Of a DNA stretch of 5,126 nt, positions 5,056 through 5,126 are shown piece after piece. This DNA is from Paracoccaceae bacterium (GTDB lineage Bacteria; Pseudomonadota; Alphaproteobacteria; Rhodobacterales; Rhodobacteraceae), in NCBI GenBank assembly GCA_015485015.1, contig WFUK01000400.1, forward strand, positions 1 through 5,126. The letters run 5' to 3'. The notes beneath the pieces were generated by a model, which worked only from the letters and a program-made list of their open reading frames with translations, was not told the DNA's origin and did no database searches. The position numbers and the translations under genes were made by a program. How positions within the stretch are numbered: the first letter of the stretch is position 1; each line of letters opens with the position of its first letter.

Positions 5056-5126
5056 ATGAGTTTTACAAGACGCGACACCCTTGTCATGGGTGCCGGTGCG
5101 GCGGCGGCAACCATGTTGCCTATGTC
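5056..5126 (+). CDS. soxY: SoxY, sulfur carrier subunit, N-terminal fragment (3' end outside window)
   Basis: Only the first 23 codons are inside the window: MSFTRRDTLVMGAGAAAATM and onward. The T-R-R-D-T-L stretch (residues 4-9) followed by an Ala/Gly-rich hydrophobic segment is a twin-arginine (Tat) export signal, as known for SoxY, which carries SoxZ across the membrane with it. Ribosome site CAGGAGA (5044-5050) lies 5 bases before the ATG. The gene starts 37 bases after soxX, with no promoter seen between them. The carrier cysteine motif GGCG at the SoxY C-terminus lies beyond the edge, so the name rests on the Tat signal plus position after soxX. Confidence 0.88.
   Translation, partial: MSFTRRDTLVMGAGAAAATMLPM

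Overview
The window comes from an alphaproteobacterium, most likely a Rhodobacterales/roseobacter-type organism. The main reason is a sox (sulfur oxidation) regulatory and maturation cluster in the order soxR-soxS (leftward), then soxV-soxW-soxX-soxY (rightward), which is the arrangement known from Paracoccus pantotrophus and many roseobacters. The species call is an inference from gene order and protein character; no marker gene is present.

Layout. Bases 1-2213 hold three rightward genes joined by 4-base ATGA overlaps: the 3' part of an Atg22/UMF1-type MFS transporter, a complete mepA-type periplasmic murein endopeptidase, and a secreted phytase-like/esterase-like protein. They look like one operon that simply neighbours the sox locus. 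It converges on soxR across a 13-bp gap with no convincing terminator. Bases 2227-2972 hold soxR (ArsR-family repressor with the two cysteines expected of a persulfide sensor) and soxS (exported thioredoxin), leftward and overlapping by one base (TGATG). A 76-bp AT-rich divergent region (2973-3048) carries a good soxV promoter and two inverted repeats that overlap its -35 and -10. Bases 3049-4389 hold soxV (CcdA-type membrane thiol transporter) and soxW (periplasmic thioredoxin). A 170-bp AT-rich gap (4390-4559) holds inverted repeats and candidate promoters for the structural operon, which begins with soxX (mono-haem cytochrome c) and soxY (Tat-exported sulfur carrier, cut off by the window end).

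How they work together (family knowledge). SoxR represses the soxS-soxV and soxW-soxX intergenic promoters until reduced sulfur or persulfide is sensed. SoxV carries reducing power across the membrane to SoxW. SoxS is reported to keep the SoxYZ carrier cysteine active. SoxXA couples thiosulfate to SoxY-Z and passes electrons to the respiratory chain. soxZ, soxA, soxB and soxCD are expected just beyond the right edge but are not visible.

I see no insertion sequence, tRNA, rRNA, CRISPR array or phage element. The region is a well-understood system. The points worth checking are regulatory: the operator-like repeats in the two intergenic regions and the cysteine pair in SoxR.
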